Assembly (NCBI GenBank): GCA_946482515.1
Contig: CAMLRS010000008.1
Coordinates: 156,350-220,349, forward strand
DNA: 64,000 nucleotides
Origin: an uncultured Flavobacteriales bacterium
GTDB taxonomy: Bacteria > Bacteroidota > Bacteroidia > Flavobacteriales > Crocinitomicaceae
Direction: 5' to 3'
The notes under the pieces: model-generated
Told to the model about the DNA's origin: nothing
The model's database searches: none
What the model saw: the letters and a program-made list of their open reading frames with translations, nothing else
Shown: positions 34,728 through 42,547 of the stretch, in pieces
Numbering within the stretch: position 1 is the first letter of the stretch
How the letters are laid out: each line of letters begins with the position of its first letter
Made by a program: the position numbers and the translations under genes

Positions 34728-35183
34728 GTGGATACTTTAAGTTACAAAACCATCTCCGCTAACAAGGAAACTTCTGGAAAGAAGTGGTTGTTGGTGGATG
34801 CCGAAGGCCAGACTGTTGGTCGCTTGGCAAGCAAGGTGGCGAAGCTGGTACGTGGTAAACACAAGCCCAACTTCACACCACATGCTGACTGCGGCGATAA
34901 CGTGATCGTTATCAATGCTGAGAAAGTATCGTTCTCTGGTACCAAACTGGTAGATAAAGAGTACGTACGTTACACAGGCTATCCGGGTGGACAGCGCACA
35001 CTGACTGCACAACAATTGATGGAACGCAGTCCGGAGCGCGTCATTGAGAAAGCAATCAAAGGAATGTTGCCGAAGAACACACTTGGCCGTAACCTCTTCT
35101 CAAACGTAAAAGTTTACAGAGGTGCAGAGCACAAGCAGCAGGCGCAAAACCCTGAGGTAATCAATCTTGACTCAATCAAATAA
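34728..35183 (+). CDS. rplM: 50S ribosomal protein L13
   Basis: 151 residues beginning at a GTG codon (34728); there is no ATG nearby, and the start MDTLSYKTISANKE matches the usual Bacteroidota L13 N-terminus. L13 is an early-assembly large-subunit protein. Signatures include WLLVDAEGQTVGRLASKVAKLVRGKHKP and the L13 motif VRYTGYPGG. rpsI follows after 4 bases. The GTG start may keep translation modest or be part of leader control. Confidence 0.97.
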   Translation: MDTLSYKTISANKETSGKKWLLVDAEGQTVGRLASKVAKLVRGKHKPNFTPHADCGDNVIVINAEKVSFSGTKLVDKEYVRYTGYPGGQRTLTAQQLMERSPERVIEKAIKGMLPKNTLGRNLFSNVKVYRGAEHKQQAQNPEVINLDSIK

Positions 35184-35187
35184 GGAT

Positions 35188-35574
35188 ATGGAAGTAGTTA
35201 ACACATTAGGAAGAAGAAAAACATCCGTTGCTCGCGTATACCTGTCAAAAGGTTCGGGTAAGGTGACAGTCAATAACCGTGACTATAAAGAGTTCTTCCC
35301 TGTTGCGATCCTGCAAGGAAAAGTGGAGCAGCCGTTCAAAATTACGGAAACGCTCGGCCAGTTCGATGTGAAGGTAAACGTAGCAGGTGGAGGTATCAAC
35401 GGACAGGCTGAGGCTATCCGTCTTGGTATTTCCCGTGCACTTGTAAAAGTGAACGAAGAAATGAAGCCGGCGCTGAAAGCTGAAGGTCTGATGACACGTG
35501 ACCCACGTATGGTGGAGCGTAAGAAGCCAGGTCAGCCGAAAGCACGTAAGAAATTCCAGTTCTCTAAACGTTAA
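35188..35574 (+). CDS. rpsI: 30S ribosomal protein S9
   Basis: 128 residues from ATG 35188 (MEVVNTLGRRKTSVARVYL), preceded by AAGGAT; an in-frame extension upstream overlaps rplM and lacks similarity. The C-terminus GQPKARKKFQFSKR is the conserved basic tail that reaches the ribosomal P site. Partner of L13 in the standard rplM-rpsI operon. Confidence 0.97.
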   Translation: MEVVNTLGRRKTSVARVYLSKGSGKVTVNNRDYKEFFPVAILQGKVEQPFKITETLGQFDVKVNVAGGGINGQAEAIRLGISRALVKVNEEMKPALKAEGLMTRDPRMVERKKPGQPKARKKFQFSKR

Positions 35575-35692
35575 TCGTTTAATTGGATTTTCGGATTGTT
35601 TAGTATCCAAGCTGCTGCGTAACCTCCCGATAAATTGGGACCCGCGGCATCTGATTACTAAAGGAAAGTAAACAACATTAAAAAAAAGAAAC
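35575..35692 (+). promoter_or_regulatory. rpsI-rpsB gap with possible structured leader
   Basis: 118 bases. GCTGCTGCG...CTCCC-GATAAATT-GGGA...CGCGGC (about 35610-35650) can fold into an interrupted GC-rich hairpin before rpsB. No exact -7 box was seen, so read-through from the rplM promoter is likely. A regulatory leader for S2 is only a possibility. Confidence 0.35.
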
Positions 35693-36457
35693 ATGTCAAA
35701 AGTTAATTTTGAAAACTTATTGGAAGCAGGTGTACACTTCGGCCACCTGAAAAGAAAATGGAACCCGGCTATGGCGCCGTATATCTTTGACGAGAAAAAA
35801 GGTATCCACATTATTGACCTTAATAAGACAATTGCACACCTCGATCAGGCATGTGCGGCGATGAAACAAATCGCAAAGTCGGGTAAAAAAGTTCTTTTCG
35901 TTGCAACCAAAAAACAGGCAAAAGACATCGTTGCCGAGAAAGTAAAAGCGGTAAACATGCCGTTCGTTACTGAGCGCTGGTCAGGTGGTATGATGACCAA
36001 CTTCCAGACTACACGTAAGTCTATCCGTAAAATGGCGTCTATCGACAAAATGAAAACGGACGGAACCTGGGAAACACTCAACAAGCGTGAGCGTCTCTTC
36101 AAAACACGTCAGCGTGAGAAGCTGGATAAAAACTTTGGTTCTATCGCCGATATGACACGTCAGCCAGCTGCTGTGTTCATCGTAGATATCCTCAAAGAGC
36201 ACATCGCACTGAACGAAGCAAAGCGCCTGAACATCCCTACGTTTGCAATGGTGGACACCAACTCTGACCCACGTCTGGTTGATTTCCCAATCCCTGCAAA
36301 CGACGATGCAACAAAGTCTATCTCTATCATCCTCGATGCCATCTGTGGCGCTATCAAGGAAGGTCTTGAGGAGCGTAAGAGCACCGGAACAGGTAAAGAC
36401 AAAGAAGATGCGACTGAAGAAGTAGTAGCAGCTTCAGCAGAAGAAACAAAAGAATAA
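35693..36457 (+). CDS. rpsB: 30S ribosomal protein S2
   Basis: 254 residues. Signatures: LLEAGVHFGHLKRKWNPAMAPYIF at the N-terminus and FAMVDTNSDPRLVDFPIPANDDATKSI in the second half. An acidic, low-complexity C-terminal tail (GKDKEDATEEVVAASAEETKE) extends beyond the core, common in this phylum. It is followed by tsf, the usual rpsB-tsf pair, with a strong GC palindrome in between that may reduce read-through. Confidence 0.97.
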   Translation: MSKVNFENLLEAGVHFGHLKRKWNPAMAPYIFDEKKGIHIIDLNKTIAHLDQACAAMKQIAKSGKKVLFVATKKQAKDIVAEKVKAVNMPFVTERWSGGMMTNFQTTRKSIRKMASIDKMKTDGTWETLNKRERLFKTRQREKLDKNFGSIADMTRQPAAVFIVDILKEHIALNEAKRLNIPTFAMVDTNSDPRLVDFPIPANDDATKSISIILDAICGAIKEGLEERKSTGTGKDKEDATEEVVAASAEETKE

Positions 36458-36467
36458 TAGCAAAGTA

Positions 36468-36483
36468 GCCCGCCGCGGCGGGC
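36468..36483 (+). terminator. 16-bp GC palindrome between rpsB and tsf
   Basis: GCCCGCCGCGGCGGGC is perfectly self-complementary and would form a strong hairpin 10 bases after rpsB. There is no T-run, so it is more likely an RNA-processing or attenuating hairpin than a full terminator. Confidence 0.5.
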
Positions 36484-36515
36484 ACTTCGCGCTAAATTTT
36501 AAAATATAGAAGATC

Positions 36516-37346
36516 ATGGCAATTACTGCTTCAGATGTAAATAAATTACGCCAGCAGACAGGTGCGGGAATGATGGACTGCAAAAACGCTTTGGTTGAAT
36601 CCAACGGAGACTTCGAAGCAGCAGTAGACATCCTGCGCAAAAAAGGACAAAAAATTGCAGCGAAACGCGGCGAAAACGAAGCAAAAGAAGGTTTGGTGTT
36701 CGCTCAGACAACTTCAGATGCTAAGACAGGTGTTGTCCTGGCGCTGAACTGCGAAACAGACTTCGTTGCGAAAAACGACGGTTTCCGTAACTTCGTTCAG
36801 AGCCTCGTAGACGTAGCCCTCAACAACCTTCCTGCAACTGCAGAAGAGTTGAAGTCGCTCAAATACGACGACAAGCTGACCGTTGAAGAGAAAATCACCG
36901 AGCAGGTGGGGGTGATCGGCGAGAAGCTGGATCTTTCCCAGTACGCTTTGCTGAAAGGCGACACAGTTGTGGCTTACAACCACCCGGGTAACCAGCTGGC
37001 TACACTCGTAGCATTGAACAGCGGTTCTGAAACGGCAGTTGAGGCAGGTCGCCAGGTTGCAATGCAGGTTGCTGCGATGAGCCCTATCGCTCTGAACAAA
37101 GACGGTGTTGACGCACGTACAATCGAGCGTGAAATCGAAGTTGGTAAAGAGCTGGCTATCCAGGAAGGAAAACCGGCAGACATGGCTGAGAAAATTGCTC
37201 AAGGCCGTCTGACGAAGTTCTTCAAGGAAAACACACTGTTGAGCCAGGAGTTCGTTCGCGACAACAAAGTAACTGTTGAGCAATTCCTTGCCAACACAGA
37301 AAAAGATCTGACAGTTACAGACTTCAAGCGTTTCTCTTTGAGCTAA
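36516..37346 (+). CDS. tsf: Elongation factor Ts
   Basis: 276 residues, guanine-nucleotide exchange factor for EF-Tu. The N-terminal UBA-like module (ASDVNKLRQQTGAGMMDCKNALVE) and the core TDFVAKNDGF motif (about 83-92) are intact. The C-terminus KFFKENTLLSQEFVRDNKVTVEQFL is typical. Last gene of the ribosomal block, followed by a strong terminator. Confidence 0.97.
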   Translation: MAITASDVNKLRQQTGAGMMDCKNALVESNGDFEAAVDILRKKGQKIAAKRGENEAKEGLVFAQTTSDAKTGVVLALNCETDFVAKNDGFRNFVQSLVDVALNNLPATAEELKSLKYDDKLTVEEKITEQVGVIGEKLDLSQYALLKGDTVVAYNHPGNQLATLVALNSGSETAVEAGRQVAMQVAAMSPIALNKDGVDARTIEREIEVGKELAIQEGKPADMAEKIAQGRLTKFFKENTLLSQEFVRDNKVTVEQFLANTEKDLTVTDFKRFSLS

Positions 37347-37387
37347 TCTGCCTCTGCAGACAAGTTAAAAGAAACCAACAATATCGG

Positions 37388-37420
37388 ATCCCGCTGTTCG
37401 CAAGAGCAGCGGGATTTTTG
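37388..37420 (+). terminator. Rho-independent terminator after tsf
   Basis: ATCCCGCTG and CAGCGGGAT form a 9-bp stem (37388-37415) followed by TTTTTG. It marks the boundary between the ribosomal block and the AT-rich island. Confidence 0.9.
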
Positions 37421-37594
37421 TTTTCAGAGTTTAGTTAATCATCACGTTAAATCAAAATTAACTATACTGAATCGTCCCAAATTAACTCTAGTGCTAATTG
37501 ATCATTTTGTACCTTTATTGAAATGATGTCAAAACAATTGTTAATTAGGGATTTATTATGCCCTGAAAAATATATGTTAACTACCACTTATCAT

Positions 37595-37651
37595 TTTGTT
37601 TGAATAAATTTTATTACTTATGCATATCTTTGCGCAACAATAGCTATTGTT
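37595..37651 (+). promoter_or_regulatory. Strong promoter plus perfect 16-bp palindrome
   Basis: TTTG at 37595-37598 and 37599-37602, then TATCTTTG at 37625-37632 (22-base spacer from the second). Immediately downstream, AACAATAGCTATTGTT (37636-37651) is a perfect palindrome that covers the expected transcription start and abuts the ATG of the 54-residue gene. It could be a repressor operator, or in RNA a hairpin that sequesters the start. Confidence 0.7.
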
Positions 37652-37816
37652 ATGGGACGTTTTTTCAAGAAAAAAGGAGGAGAATCTGATAATATGGACC
37701 CTGTATTAAAAAAATATATGTCAGACTCAATTAAGAATTCAAAGTGGAAAACTGCTACGGATAAGGACATTAAAGCTAAACAACATAGGGTTTATGTTGA
37801 AAGGTTTTCAGTATAA
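37652..37816 (+). CDS. 54-residue basic small protein, unknown
   Basis: Too short for most gene finders, but supported by a consensus promoter, the palindrome abutting the ATG and a terminator after the stop. The product starts MGRFFKKKGGESDNMDPVLKK and ends RVYVERFSV; it has 13 lysines and 4 arginines with no hydrophobic segment, so it is a soluble, strongly basic protein that might bind nucleic acid or act as a regulator. Not recognised. It belongs to the low-GC island with the next gene. Confidence 0.6.
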   Translation: MGRFFKKKGGESDNMDPVLKKYMSDSIKNSKWKTATDKDIKAKQHRVYVERFSV

Positions 37817-37841
37817 TCTCTAACTAAGATTATTTAAATTT

Positions 37842-37870
37842 ATGGAGGCTTAAAGGCCTCCATTTTTATT
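37842..37870 (+). terminator. Rho-independent terminator inside the island
   Basis: ATGGAGGC and GCCTCCAT form a perfect 8-bp stem around TTAAAG, followed by TTTTTATTTT. The next start codon (37873) comes right after the T-run, so read-through would be needed for one transcript, or the second gene has another promoter. Confidence 0.85.
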
Positions 37871-37872
37871 TT

Positions 37873-38529
37873 ATGCCGATTCACTCAACATTATTAGCAT
37901 CTACTACTAACGGATTTGATTTCTCAAGTGGAGTAAAGAAAGTTTCGAAATACAGAATGAACCTCAAGGTCATTAAGCCTGTTAATGGCTCAAGGAAAGA
38001 GGAAAATATAAAATACATTATTGACCTCGAGGAATACGATGGGTTCGCTATGATTAAATATTATCCAAGGCATTTAAAGAATGATAAAAACAAATTTAAA
38101 TGCAGGGGAATAGGTAAATCAGGACATTCTCTAAAGTATTTTGTTCCAAGAAATGAAATGCTGAAAATAATGCATGAATGCGTATCTATCATGAAAGATT
38201 ATCTCAAGTTTAAGAAATTTCGATTTGTTGGATTTATAGGGATGGTTGATGATGTAGATAACTCTTGTAATCGGTTAAATTCTCAGAGATATAATATATA
38301 CTCTCCGTTCACCTATAGTGCATTTAATAAATCAGATTACATCATCAATAATGTTGAAATACTCCAATATTTCAACTGTCTTATGGTAGCAAATAATTTG
38401 TCAAATGGTTTAAGTAAGTTACAAAAGAAGAACTACAATAAGTTTCTTGGATTCATAGATGAAAATCTAACTTCTGTAGATCAGATTATGACTTCACAAA
38501 CAATTCTCAACCTGAGGGAAAACACATGA
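37873..38529 (+). CDS. 218-residue protein of the AT-rich island, unknown
   Basis: Not recognised. Lysine- and asparagine-rich soluble protein with alternating beta and alpha character: KYRMNLKVIKPVNG, NIKYIIDLEEYDGFAMIKYYP, then FVGFIGMVDDVDNSCNRLNSQRYN, and a helical C-terminus. No signal peptide or membrane segment. Codon use follows the low G+C of the island (30-35% on sampled lines, neighbours about 48%), which indicates recent transfer. A minor ATG choice problem exists because 37873 directly follows the terminator T-run and no promoter is visible. It may act with the 54-residue protein. Confidence 0.75.
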   Translation: MPIHSTLLASTTNGFDFSSGVKKVSKYRMNLKVIKPVNGSRKEENIKYIIDLEEYDGFAMIKYYPRHLKNDKNKFKCRGIGKSGHSLKYFVPRNEMLKIMHECVSIMKDYLKFKKFRFVGFIGMVDDVDNSCNRLNSQRYNIYSPFTYSAFNKSDYIINNVEILQYFNCLMVANNLSNGLSKLQKKNYNKFLGFIDENLTSVDQIMTSQTILNLRENT

Positions 38530-38596
38530 CATTATTTTTCATTATTGCGAAAGTTGGGCACAACAATCAAATTCGTACTTTTCGATCATCAAAGTC

Positions 38597-39754
38597 ATGA
38601 CCATGAAAAACCGGACCAGCTTTTCCCTTGTCGCACTGATCGTCTTCGGTGTTAGTGTATTCGCATTCATCAACGGTTGTTCCGATGGCGAAGCTGCTAA
38701 GACGGCTAAGAAAGATGAATTGCCGGTTCCCAAAGAGCTCACGGAAGATCAGTTGTTCTCCGGCGACCTGGTAAAACGCATGCTGGCGCAGAAAAACAGT
38801 GCGGTAAACGAAGCCAATCAGCTATTCCTGCAAGCGCTCGATCTCTATAAGAACAAAAAAGATGCGAAAGGCGCCATTCCGCTGTTCATCCAGGCCATCT
38901 GCAAATTCCCGGAAAACCGCAGCTATTATGAGCTGGGGAATGCCTGCCTTGACGCCGGTGAGCTCGATCAATCGCTGAAATGCTACGAAATGGCCGAAAA
39001 GCTTGGTTACGAGCCTTTTTCAAAAGTGCTGTACAACATGGCCTGCGTATATTCCCGCCAAGGCAAAGTGGAATCGGCGGCCAACTACCTCGAATACAGC
39101 ATACAGGCCGGCTACACCAATCTCGATCACATCAGCACAGACAAAGACCTGGATTCTCTGCGGCAAGAAGAATTTTATTACCGCAAAGCCATTACCCGCG
39201 GCATGCGTGGTATGTCGAATCCGAAAGCCTTGTTCTGGCTGCAGTTCCGCAAACCGTTCGCCAAAGTGCAATTTCCGTACGCGTTGAATGGCGAAAAGCG
39301 CTATTATGCTGATGACGACCGCATCGCTTACGATTACGAGAAATTCGTTCCGGAAATGCGCGACGAACGTTTTTCCCGCGAAGTGGGGCATATGTACTAT
39401 TCCGTAGCTGAATTGTTTTCGACCGATAAATACATCGCCCTCGTTTACGCCGAAGAAGAAACCTTCATGGAAGACCTGGCGCCGATAGCGTACCTGCTGG
39501 TAACCTTTACACCGGATGGCAAGATCATCGACAAGAAAATGATTGCCGGCCATACTTCCATAGATGAGCCGATCATGACAGCCAAAGTCACGCAGAACGG
39601 TGTGATCTGCGTCAAAACCTACGACATCGAATTCGAAAAAGACCCCGAAGAAGAGGGCTATGAAAACAACCGGGTGAAGAACAAAACGCTGAGCAATACG
39701 GAGTATTTCAAGATTGGCGACGACGGAAAGATCAGCGAAACAGATCCCGTTTGA
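38597..39754 (+). CDS. TPR-containing lipoprotein
   Basis: 385 residues with a lipoprotein signal (lipobox VFAFINGC, Cys28). Residues about 70-185 hold TPR-like helices (KGAIPLFIQAICKFPENRSYYELGNACLDAGELDQSLKCYEMAEKLG region), the rest is a beta-rich domain of unknown type. Normal G+C returns here. A one-mismatch -7 box, TACTTTTC, lies at 38576-38583. Two ATGs (38597, 38603) are equally possible starts. Probably a periplasm-facing scaffold; no neighbour suggests a specific role. Confidence 0.8.
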   Translation: MTMKNRTSFSLVALIVFGVSVFAFINGCSDGEAAKTAKKDELPVPKELTEDQLFSGDLVKRMLAQKNSAVNEANQLFLQALDLYKNKKDAKGAIPLFIQAICKFPENRSYYELGNACLDAGELDQSLKCYEMAEKLGYEPFSKVLYNMACVYSRQGKVESAANYLEYSIQAGYTNLDHISTDKDLDSLRQEEFYYRKAITRGMRGMSNPKALFWLQFRKPFAKVQFPYALNGEKRYYADDDRIAYDYEKFVPEMRDERFSREVGHMYYSVAELFSTDKYIALVYAEEETFMEDLAPIAYLLVTFTPDGKIIDKKMIAGHTSIDEPIMTAKVTQNGVICVKTYDIEFEKDPEEEGYENNRVKNKTLSNTEYFKIGDDGKISETDPV

Positions 39755-39877
39755 TGAGTCCTTTTAAGGTTCGAAAAGTAACGATCGGTTCAATCAGGCA
39801 ATTCTTTTGCTAAACAGCTTGTTAGAGAACAGTTGAATTCCCTACATTTACTCAACTTCTCATCAAGGTGTGTCCCT

Positions 39878-42547
39878 ATGAACACGAAATTACTTTTACT
39901 GTTTGTGCTGTTACTGAGCGGCACCACGGGCTTTTCACAGCTCCAATGCGGAACGGATCAGATGATCCGCCAGCACTACCAGGCCAATCCAAAAGCATAT
40001 GCCGATTTCGTTGAAAAAGATTTGCTGCTCCAGAATGCATTATTGCAGAAATCGGATGAAGACACCACGCTCTACATCATTCCGGTCGTGTTTCACGTAT
40101 TGCACCTCAATGGCCCGGAAAACATCTCCGACGAACAGATCATCGACGGGATCAATATCATGAACAGGGATATGCAGAAGCTGAATGCAGATACGATCAA
40201 TATCCTGCCCGAATTCAGGCACCTTGTCGGTAAATTGCGCATCGAGTTCCGATTGGCGACCATCGATCCGGAAGGAAACTGTACCAATGGTATTGACCGC
40301 ATTTACACATCCCGAACGAATTACGGTGACGACAGCGCTAAAGTCAATCCGTGGCCGCGGGATAAATACCTGAACATCTGGACGGCAAAATCGCTGTTGC
40401 AGGGCTGGGCGGGATATGCCTATTATCCTTCGGCAGCCGATGCCATGGAAGTGCGCGATGGGATCATGTTGCTCGCAAATTATGTCGGCTCGATTGGAAC
40501 AAGCAACGTTCTTCGTTCCAGGACATTGACACATGAAGTTGGCCACTGGCTCAACCTGGGACATCCCTGGAATACCACGATCAACATTTCCATTAACGTA
40601 GGATTGGCCTGTGGAGACGATCTCGTTCCCGACACACCGATCACCAAAGGACATACCGATTGCCCGTCGAACCTGCGCACGCCGGTTTGTACAATTGACA
40701 CGCTGACAGAACATTACCTCACCTTTGATGACGTTACCACGACATCCGGAATGGAAGATCCGGGTGCGCTTCCGGCAGAATTGAATCATTTCATCGCCGA
40801 GCCTTTCGAAGCTGTTGGCGTGGGAGCTAATTCGGGGCAGGACGGGAGCTTTGCATTTTCAGGATGGGATACAGGCGCACCTGACGGAACAACGAATTAT
40901 GGCGATCTGACCGGTGCGATCAACACAGCGAAATACTATGAATGGGTCATTCGACCTGATACAGGCTATACGGCCACACTTTCAAAGCTGAGCTTCCGCA
41001 TCAAACGCACAGCCGATGGTCCGAGAACATTTTCAGTGAGATCATCTGTGAGTTCATTCAACGCCAATATGAACATACCGCAAAGCCAGGTAGGGGAAGA
41101 TATCGCCGTTCAGACAGGAAACATTCTGTTTTTTGAAACGGATGATGCCGATCCGGAGTATATGACTGTTCACGTTCCGCTTACAGGATCACAGTATACG
41201 CTGATGTACCAGCCGCTGACGTTCCGTTTTTACGGTTGGAACAGCGAAGGTGCATCGGGTGAATTCGTCCTGGATAGCGTATCGCTCACCGGATCGACCG
41301 GCGTCATTGAGAATATTCAGAATTACATGGAATATTCGTACTGTTGCCATATGTGGACAAAAGGACAATGCGCGCGTATGAGTGCAGCCCTCAACAGTCC
41401 GCTTTCGGGGCGTAACAACCTCTGGAGCCAGGCGAACCTGGAAGCAACAGGCGTGCTCGAGCCATCAGATCCGTGTATTCCACAGGCAGACTTTTACGCT
41501 TCAACAAACAGAATTTGCAGTGATAACACTGTTTCATTCACGATGAATGAGACCGATGCGGCAGCTACTTCCCAATCGTGGACATTTGAAGGAGGAACGC
41601 CGGGAACTTCAACGGCTGCCAATCCAACGGTCCTTTATGCAACGCCGGGTGTTTATGCAGTAAGCCTCACGACAACGAATGCAACGGGTTCTTCAACGAC
41701 CACCAAACAAGATTTCATAACAGTTGACGGTGTGAACGCGATCAATGCCGAAACCGCATTTTATGACGACTTCGGAAGCGAAACCCTTTTCAACGAGCAA
41801 TGGCAAATCACCAATCTCGATTCCAATAACAACAGATGGATTTACGACGCTGCCAATGGATACAATGGCGCTGGATCGGTCTGCGTAAATGGACAAAATG
41901 CCTTTTACCTGGAAATGGACGAGCTGGTGAGTCCTTATTACAACCTTTCGGAGAATTCTTTGAGTCTCAACTTTAAGCTGGCCAGCGCTTCAAAAGACAG
42001 CATTGCAGTGGATGACAAGCTGGTTGTTCTATTCAAGAAAAACTGTGAATCGTCCTGGAATACGATAAGGACCTATAACGCGTCGGATCTGAACAACAAT
42101 CCTGATCAGCTCGATCCGTTCGTGCCCGGCCCGCAAACGATCTGGTGGGACAAAACGGTTAACATCAGCTCGACTTACCGAACAGATGAGTTCCAGTTTA
42201 AATTCGTCTATTACTCCGATTACTACACGAACAGAATCTATATCGATCGTATCAACATCGGCGAGCCGTTGGGCATTTTCGAACACGATGCCGCTGATCT
42301 CGATCTGCGTGTTTTCCCGGTGCCGTCTTCAGGCAGCTTCAAAGTTGCTTATGAGCTTCCGGTTGCAGCAACAACGCAGATTAAAATTACAGATGTAACC
42401 GGGAAACTGGTCTATGCATCGGAACCGCAGCTGACAGATGCAGGACAACAGGAAACGCCGGTTACGTTTACGGCAGGTACAGGAATGTATTTTGTATCGC
42501 TGGTTGTGAACGGCAGAAACTACACGCTCCGACAGATCATTGAATAG
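39878..42547 (+). CDS. M43 (pappalysin-type) metalloprotease with PKD and T9SS domains
   Basis: 889 residues from ATG 39878 (signal peptide MNTKLLLLFVLLLSGTTGFS; the frame is open upstream without a signal). Metzincin zinc site HEVGHWLNLGH (His219, Glu220, His223, His229) and Met-turn NYMEYS (482-487). The roughly 190 residues between the GDDLVPDTP element and the Met-turn (about 285-475) contain an inserted beta-sandwich-like domain, FSGWDTGAPDGTTNYG and following, absent from ordinary M43 enzymes. Next come a PKD domain (about 531-615), a jelly-roll-like region and a T9SS type A sorting domain starting LRVFPVPSSGSF. Secreted protease attached to the surface. Confidence 0.9.
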   Translation: MNTKLLLLFVLLLSGTTGFSQLQCGTDQMIRQHYQANPKAYADFVEKDLLLQNALLQKSDEDTTLYIIPVVFHVLHLNGPENISDEQIIDGINIMNRDMQKLNADTINILPEFRHLVGKLRIEFRLATIDPEGNCTNGIDRIYTSRTNYGDDSAKVNPWPRDKYLNIWTAKSLLQGWAGYAYYPSAADAMEVRDGIMLLANYVGSIGTSNVLRSRTLTHEVGHWLNLGHPWNTTINISINVGLACGDDLVPDTPITKGHTDCPSNLRTPVCTIDTLTEHYLTFDDVTTTSGMEDPGALPAELNHFIAEPFEAVGVGANSGQDGSFAFSGWDTGAPDGTTNYGDLTGAINTAKYYEWVIRPDTGYTATLSKLSFRIKRTADGPRTFSVRSSVSSFNANMNIPQSQVGEDIAVQTGNILFFETDDADPEYMTVHVPLTGSQYTLMYQPLTFRFYGWNSEGASGEFVLDSVSLTGSTGVIENIQNYMEYSYCCHMWTKGQCARMSAALNSPLSGRNNLWSQANLEATGVLEPSDPCIPQADFYASTNRICSDNTVSFTMNETDAAATSQSWTFEGGTPGTSTAANPTVLYATPGVYAVSLTTTNATGSSTTTKQDFITVDGVNAINAETAFYDDFGSETLFNEQWQITNLDSNNNRWIYDAANGYNGAGSVCVNGQNAFYLEMDELVSPYYNLSENSLSLNFKLASASKDSIAVDDKLVVLFKKNCESSWNTIRTYNASDLNNNPDQLDPFVPGPQTIWWDKTVNISSTYRTDEFQFKFVYYSDYYTNRIYIDRINIGEPLGIFEHDAADLDLRVFPVPSSGSFKVAYELPVAATTQIKITDVTGKLVYASEPQLTDAGQQETPVTFTAGTGMYFVSLVVNGRNYTLRQIIE

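Larger units (their letters stand above)
37347..37651. other. AT-rich gap at the left edge of the low-GC island
   Basis: After the tsf terminator the base composition drops sharply. Contents: AAATTAACTATA (37455-37466) and AAATTAACTCTA (37479-37490), direct repeats 24 bases apart; a hairpin AGGG...CCCT (37547-37564); a possible 26-codon reading frame from ATG 37523 to TGA 37603, too short to call; and the promoter described at 37595-37632. No integrase or attachment repeat was found. Confidence 0.5.

Noticed and set aside
37523..37603. 26-codon reading frame in the AT-rich gap
   Set aside because: Too short, promoter only weakly matching, and no independent support.
37421..38530. Low-GC island as a prophage or integrative element
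   Set aside because: No integrase, transposase, tRNA or flanking direct repeat was found; transfer is suggested by composition only.
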